Source: Lunularia cruciata
Taxonomy: Eukaryota > Streptophyta > Marchantiopsida > Lunulariales > Lunulariaceae
Direction of reading: 5' to 3'
Length of the DNA: 64,000 nucleotides
NCBI GenBank assembly: GCA_948567375.1
Contig: OX419762.1
Span: 28,773,465 to 28,837,464 of the forward strand
Each line of letters starts with the position of its first letter. Position 1 is the first letter of the stretch. Positions 62,001 to 64,000 of this stretch are shown piece after piece. The position numbers were made by a program, and so were the translations under genes. The notes under the pieces were generated by a model that was not told where the DNA came from, searched no databases, and saw only the letters and a list, made by a program, of their open reading frames with translations.

Positions 62001-64000
62001 AGGCTGCATGCCATTAACATAAACAAAAGAATTGAAATAGCACATAATCGTCTTGATGCATATCAGTCATTTTGGTGACAAAACTGTAAATACACGGAAA
62101 GATTGAAAATCAAAGAGTTGACGGGCGGACCTGGTGCAAAATTTTTGACCAGTTGTCTATTTTTCCATGTAGCTGGATGACCCTTTCTTTTTCACTCTGT
62201 ACCATAGCCTCCCCAATCGCTGTTACCCATTCGGAAGCCTCGGCATGCACGGAAGAAACTAGTTGATGTGAACTGATTTGAAGAAATTCAACAGATTTGT
62301 CTCTAGGTACCTCCAACACATCCGCTGCCACCTATTATGAATATGCAGGCCAATAGAAACATATCAAGTTCGTATATGGGCATACTTCATACTAGTAGGT
62401 TTGACTGTTTAGCAATGTCCAGAAGCTTCAAGTTGGAAAATCTTTTGTCGTTTGAAGGTGCTCTTATTGCCCTCGAGTTCTCACTTTATTTACATATGAC
62501 TGAAACAAGCCACAAAAATGACTCGTACATATAAACCTTGACATACTTGGCGAGATTGGTCTCAGTAAACTTTGGCTTGATGGGTCTAGTTGTATTTCAC
62601 GTCCTAAATTGATGGGGTATGTATCCACACTTCGCGAACATTTAAATGTGATACGAAACTCTACTCATAAAACCTGGCGCTTGGTCCCTGTAAAGTTTGG
62701 CTAGATAGGTCCACTTCCGAACGATGCATCCACATTTCCCAAACATTCAAATGTGATGAGACTGGAAATAAACTTGAAGGTGGCCTCCATACAGACCTTG
62801 GCATACTTGACCTAAACTTTGGCTGGATAGGTCCAGTGGTTTCTCACTTCCGAACGATGGATCCATACTTCCCAAACATTCACATATGATAAGAATGGAG
62901 ATAAACTTTAAGGATTTCTTCTAGATATAACCTTAGCATATTTGGCGAGCTTGGTCTCGAAGAAAGAACAGCTAGGATTCTTGGCGACAAATTTCCCCAA
63001 AATCACAGCCTTGTCTTGCCTCCAAAGGTGTTGGTATTTCCGCCAGTTCTCCAAGTGCCTAAAGGGAGTAAAGTCAATAAAACCTGCGACCCTTAATGAT
63101 TAATTTAGTTATATTATCGTCAGCGCGTCTTCTCTTCGATAACAGGGCTCCACACATTTTGCTCGGACTTTCACATGCCTGTATTAACTGGGGTCTGAAT
63201 GCTATATTGAGCACTGTACTGTAGTTGTCCTTAGTTCCTGTTATTTGGAATTACAATGGAGCTTACTGAGAAAAAGGCGACCACATAGAACACATGAAGG
63301 ACGGGAAGACCCATCAAGGGAGAGACAACAGAGATAGAATGGGGCTAGGCCCCAATAGTATTGAGATGAGAAATCTACCCTACTGCACCTAGCTATGCAA
63401 GTCCTAAGGTCTATAAACTCTGGAGCATCCGAAGAAGCGGAGTTTAGGGAGCTTACTTAGTTTGTCCATTGACGAGGTCGATAATAAATGGCCGTCGAGC
63501 TCTTCATCGAGACAGTGCGTTGTAAAACTATGAACAAAATTTTACTCTAAGCAGAAGCTACGGCCATATGTTGGTGGATGGGGGCATTCCGAGAATTGAA
63601 CTCGGGACCTCTTGCACCCTAAGCAAGAATCATACCACTAGACCAAATGCCCAATTGTGACAGAGATCGATAGAAACACTTTTTATAAGGTTTTATACTC
63701 ACTTGTATATTCCGGCACTTGCTCTTTGAATGCTGCTGTTTAACGTGAACATGGCTTGTATAACCTGCAAGCCAATCCCAAGATTTTGAAATTCGGTACG
63801 ATCTACAGTCACTAAGACTGAGGTCACACACAATGAAACGAGTTCTTGCAAATCAGACAGGATCACTGTATACTTATTCGATACGTAAGAACAACGCTCT
63901 GGAGTTCCGTTGGGTGTATGCCTAGAGGAGAAGAATGAATACCTTCGGATTGACAGAAACATCGCTGTAGAAAGAAAATATGTATGGTTGATCATCCTCG
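35679..64000 (-). CDS. DNAH10-like: Axonemal dynein heavy chain, DNAH10/DHC10-type (inner-arm I1/f beta), 53 exons seen, N-terminus outside window
   Basis: Motor subunit of ciliary inner-arm dynein, here presumably for sperm flagella. Exons from N to C: 63943-64000(partial), 63703-63764, 62932-63058, 62131-62331, 61921-62003, 61440-61535, 61108-61195, 60481-60591, 60074-60169, 59457-59693, 58919-59061, 58440-58728, 57982-58214, 57399-57765, 57062-57226, 56691-56836, 56274-56511, 55974-56093, 55521-55726, 54940-55264, 54486-54717, 53910-54136, 53233-53351, 52857-53061, 52431-52673, 52113-52199, 51476-51655, 47312-47454, 46909-47113, 46473-46724, 45907-46185, 45089-45394, 44632-44787, 43832-44173, 43674-43747, 43295-43520, 42988-43119, 42498-42713, 42330-42380, 42025-42260, 41581-41824, 41106-41342, 40860-40994, 40547-40651, 40181-40315, 39403-40008, 38658-39182, 38393-38499, 37512-38043, 36946-37125, 36259-36493, 36055-36158, 35679-35903. 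They total 10,672 nt and about 3,556 residues. All junctions are GT-AG and phase-compatible and no stop intervenes, so the gene looks intact. Some 700-1,000 N-terminal residues are missing. The subclass is judged from C-terminal blocks ([49 protein letters not shown]). Confidence 0.95.
38393..41824 (-). CDS. DNAH10-like: Dynein AAA5 and AAA6 exons
   Basis: Exons 41581-41824 ([30 protein letters not shown]), 41106-41342, 40860-40994, 40547-40651, 40181-40315, 39403-40008 ([29 protein letters not shown]), 38658-39182 ([28 protein letters not shown]) and 38393-38499 ([18 protein letters not shown]). The blocks are collinear with known dyneins. Neither module has a Walker A, as is normal for AAA5 and AAA6. 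Confidence 0.94.
42025..44173 (-). CDS. DNAH10-like: Dynein stalk and microtubule-binding domain exons
   Basis: Exons 43832-44173, 43674-43747, 43295-43520 (outgoing coiled coil, rich in E, K, A, Q), 42988-43119 and 42498-42713 (microtubule-binding domain: [35 protein letters not shown]), 42330-42380 (a 51-bp exon, [17 protein letters not shown]) and 42025-42260 (returning coiled coil, ending [11 protein letters not shown] and LLGDCL). The 17-residue exon is accepted because both splice sites and the phase fit and it extends the coiled coil. Confidence 0.92.
44632..46185 (-). CDS. DNAH10-like: Dynein AAA4 exons
   Basis: Exons 45907-46185, 45089-45394 and 44632-44787. Walker A reads GVGGSGKKS, Walker [18 protein letters not shown], followed by [15 protein letters not shown] and then [18 protein letters not shown]. 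The Walker A Lys and Walker B acidic residues are kept, so nucleotide binding at AAA4 is plausible. Confidence 0.94.
46473..52199 (-). CDS. DNAH10-like: Dynein AAA3 exons spanning a 4-kb intron
   Basis: Exons 52113-52199 ([16 protein letters not shown]), 51476-51655 with Walker A GESGTAKT, 47312-47454 with Walker [18 protein letters not shown], 46909-47113 ([20 protein letters not shown]) and 46473-46724 ([16 protein letters not shown]). The intron 47455-51475 is 4,021 bp, against a few hundred bp for the others, because it contains the GH31 pseudogene. Exon phases on both sides agree (KRTK joined to DTYGPP). Confidence 0.94.
47455..48587. other. Intron sequence downstream of the GH31 pseudogene
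   Basis: Part of the 4-kb dynein intron. It holds no recognised gene. Two similar phrases, tgtcaggacccaa (about 47982) and tgtaaggacccaa (about 48012), lie 30 bp apart and recall LTR starts, but no matching end or target duplication was found. Confidence 0.4.
48588..51085 (+). pseudogene. Glycoside hydrolase family 31 (alpha-glucosidase-like) pseudogene inside a dynein intron
   Basis: Frame-broken plus-strand pieces align in order to a GH31 enzyme. They are the N-terminal beta domain ([13 protein letters not shown]...[25 protein letters not shown]) at about 48600-48830, [20 protein letters not shown] at 49300-49480, the barrel with nucleophile motif WNDNNEF at about 49920, the acid/base motif [10 protein letters not shown] with [11 protein letters not shown] and IHSWN at 50270-50385, [18 protein letters not shown] at about 50575-50630, and a C-terminal [13 protein letters not shown] block near 50930. 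Multiple stops and shifts rule out function. An acceptor-like ttgctggttgcag before the 49300 block suggests that the parent had introns, so this is not a simple retrocopy. Plant GH31 enzymes usually have WIDMNE; the WNDNNE wording is unlike them. Confidence 0.85.
50534..50571. repeat. 16-bp perfect palindrome with 6-bp loop
   Basis: Arms 50534-50549 (ccttgttcaaagatgc) and 50556-50571 are exact reverse complements. The right arm is GH31 coding sequence (RIFEQG), so the left arm is an inverted copy that replaced original sequence. Confidence 0.95.
52431..55264 (-). CDS. DNAH10-like: Dynein AAA2 exons
   Basis: Exons 54940-55264, 54486-54717, 53910-54136, 53233-53351, 52857-53061 and 52431-52673. 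Walker A is GPTGGGKS and the downstream block [19 protein letters not shown] then [10 protein letters not shown] is typical of AAA2. The donor after 53910 is GTCCCA and that after 52857 is GTGCCT, both weak, yet the joined protein reads [20 protein letters not shown] without gap. The intron 53352-53909 is extremely AT-rich. Confidence 0.93.
53395..53700. other. Extreme AT-rich block in a dynein intron
   Basis: About 300 bp made almost entirely of A and T with long A and T runs, inside intron 53352-53909. No gene. It might be an inserted AT-rich element or a matrix-attachment-like stretch. Confidence 0.6.
55521..56836 (-). CDS. DNAH10-like: Dynein AAA1 (main ATPase site) exons
   Basis: Exons 56691-56836, 56274-56511, 55974-56093 and 55521-55726. 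The first gives [20 protein letters not shown]. The second holds Walker A GPAGTGKT (about residue 879 counting from the window edge). The third has the Walker B segment GCFDEFNRI and the fourth [19 protein letters not shown] with the sensor region. All catalytic residues expected of a working AAA1 are present. Confidence 0.95.
56837..64000 (-). CDS. DNAH10-like: Dynein heavy chain tail end and linker exons
   Basis: Fifteen exons (63943-64000 down to 57062-57226) encode the distal tail and linker that carries the power stroke. Recognisable blocks are [14 protein letters not shown] at the edge, [33 protein letters not shown], the [19 protein letters not shown] segment, [19 protein letters not shown], and [13 protein letters not shown] before AAA1. 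Two tRNA genes, a tandem junction repeat and a dispersed repeat lie in its introns. Confidence 0.93.
61578..61649 (+). tRNA. tRNA-Cys (GCA)-like gene in a dynein intron, antisense to the host
   Basis: A 72-nt cloverleaf can be folded. Acceptor GGAGGTA pairs with TGCCTCC (one G-U), the D arm is GCTC..GAGC, the anticodon arm ATCGG-CTGCAGT-CCGAT has anticodon GCA, and the T arm ATCAG-TTCAATC-CTGGT includes a usable B box. The discriminator is T, as for Cys. It lies within intron 61536-61920. No T4 terminator follows in the next 100 bases. The body differs from typical plant nuclear tRNA-Cys, so it may be a pseudogene or of organellar or foreign origin. Confidence 0.8.
62534..62960 (-). repeat. 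Tandem array copying a dynein exon-intron junction
   Basis: The end of exon 62932-63058 and its donor (ccaagtatg.caag|gttta-like on the minus strand) recurs with landmarks at about 62796, 62673 and 62536, giving periods near 135, 123 and 137 bp. Each unit also repeats cattcaaatgtgat, cttccgaacgatg and the aactttggct.gat.ggtc block. Some copies keep a readable SKY/AKYVKV-like end followed by GT. Confidence 0.75.
63263..63440 (+). repeat. Dispersed repeat, copy 2 (first copy at 13104-13330)
   Basis: Located in dynein intron 63059-63702 directly upstream (plus coordinates) of the tRNA-Pro gene. It shares with copy 1 gagaaaaaggcgacc, gccccaatag, ctgcacct, atgcaagt, ggtcta and gcatccgaagaa in the same order. 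Confidence 0.6.
63581..63652 (-). tRNA. tRNA-Pro (AGG)
   Basis: The minus strand reads GGGCATTTGGTCTAGTGGTA at its 5' end and folds into a standard 72-nt cloverleaf. Acceptor GGGCATT pairs with AATGCCC, the anticodon arm CTTGC-TTAGGGT-GCAAG has anticodon AGG and G37, and the T arm is CCGAG-TTCAATT-CTCGG. The discriminator is C. A T4 tract occurs about 40 nt downstream. It lies in a dynein intron on the same strand as the host gene. Confidence 0.95.

Noticed and set aside
1..64000. CRISPR arrays, operons, ribosome binding sites or bacterial origins
   Set aside because: Introns, LTR elements and eukaryotic tRNA promoters show a nuclear genome, and no regular spacer-repeat array was seen.

Overview
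The window looks like nuclear DNA of a land plant with swimming sperm, most likely a bryophyte and probably a moss. It carries plant-type Ty3/gypsy and Ty1/copia elements, a Mutator-like remnant, a plant-style VPS4/SKD1 gene, and a 28-kb axonemal dynein heavy chain gene with many short GT-AG introns. Axonemal dyneins are absent from flowering plants but kept in bryophytes, lycophytes, ferns and cycads. The species cannot be fixed from the sequence alone.

Layout. 1-5.9 kb: 3' part of a decayed Ty3/gypsy element (gag, protease, RT-RNase H, integrase, 3' LTR). 5.9-21.2 kb: AT-rich gene-poor DNA with old debris: a gypsy RNase H scrap, a 561-bp terminal-inverted-repeat transposon with an exact 8-bp target duplication, an uncharacterised reading-frame fragment, and a minus-strand copia wreck containing a (TA)40 microsatellite. 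21.2-30.4 kb: a nested pair of related chromodomain gypsy elements. A 5'-truncated plus-strand copy is interrupted exactly at its polypurine-tract/3'-LTR boundary by a structurally complete minus-strand copy (24389-30025, two LTRs, Met-initiator-type primer binding site, AAATA target duplication). Their LTRs carry arrays of consensus heat-shock elements. 30.4-33.1 kb: repeats, then the GC-richer leader of the next gene.

33.1-34.5 kb: an intact single-exon VPS4-type AAA ATPase gene on the plus strand. It is convergent with the minus-strand dynein gene, which runs from its stop at 35679 past the right edge. I resolved 53 consecutive exons encoding about 3,556 residues. Every junction keeps the reading frame and there is no internal stop. 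The protein holds the dynein linker, six AAA modules, stalk, microtubule-binding domain and C-terminal domain, and resembles the DNAH10 / Chlamydomonas DHC10 class (beta heavy chain of inner-arm dynein I1/f).

The dynein introns hold most of the unexpected material: a degenerate plus-strand GH31 alpha-glucosidase pseudogene with motifs unlike the usual plant enzymes, a tRNA-Cys(GCA)-like gene, a tRNA-Pro(AGG) gene, a tandem array copying an exon-intron junction, and a dispersed repeat also present near 13 kb. VPS4 (ESCRT-III disassembly) and the dynein (sperm motility) are neighbours with no evident functional link.
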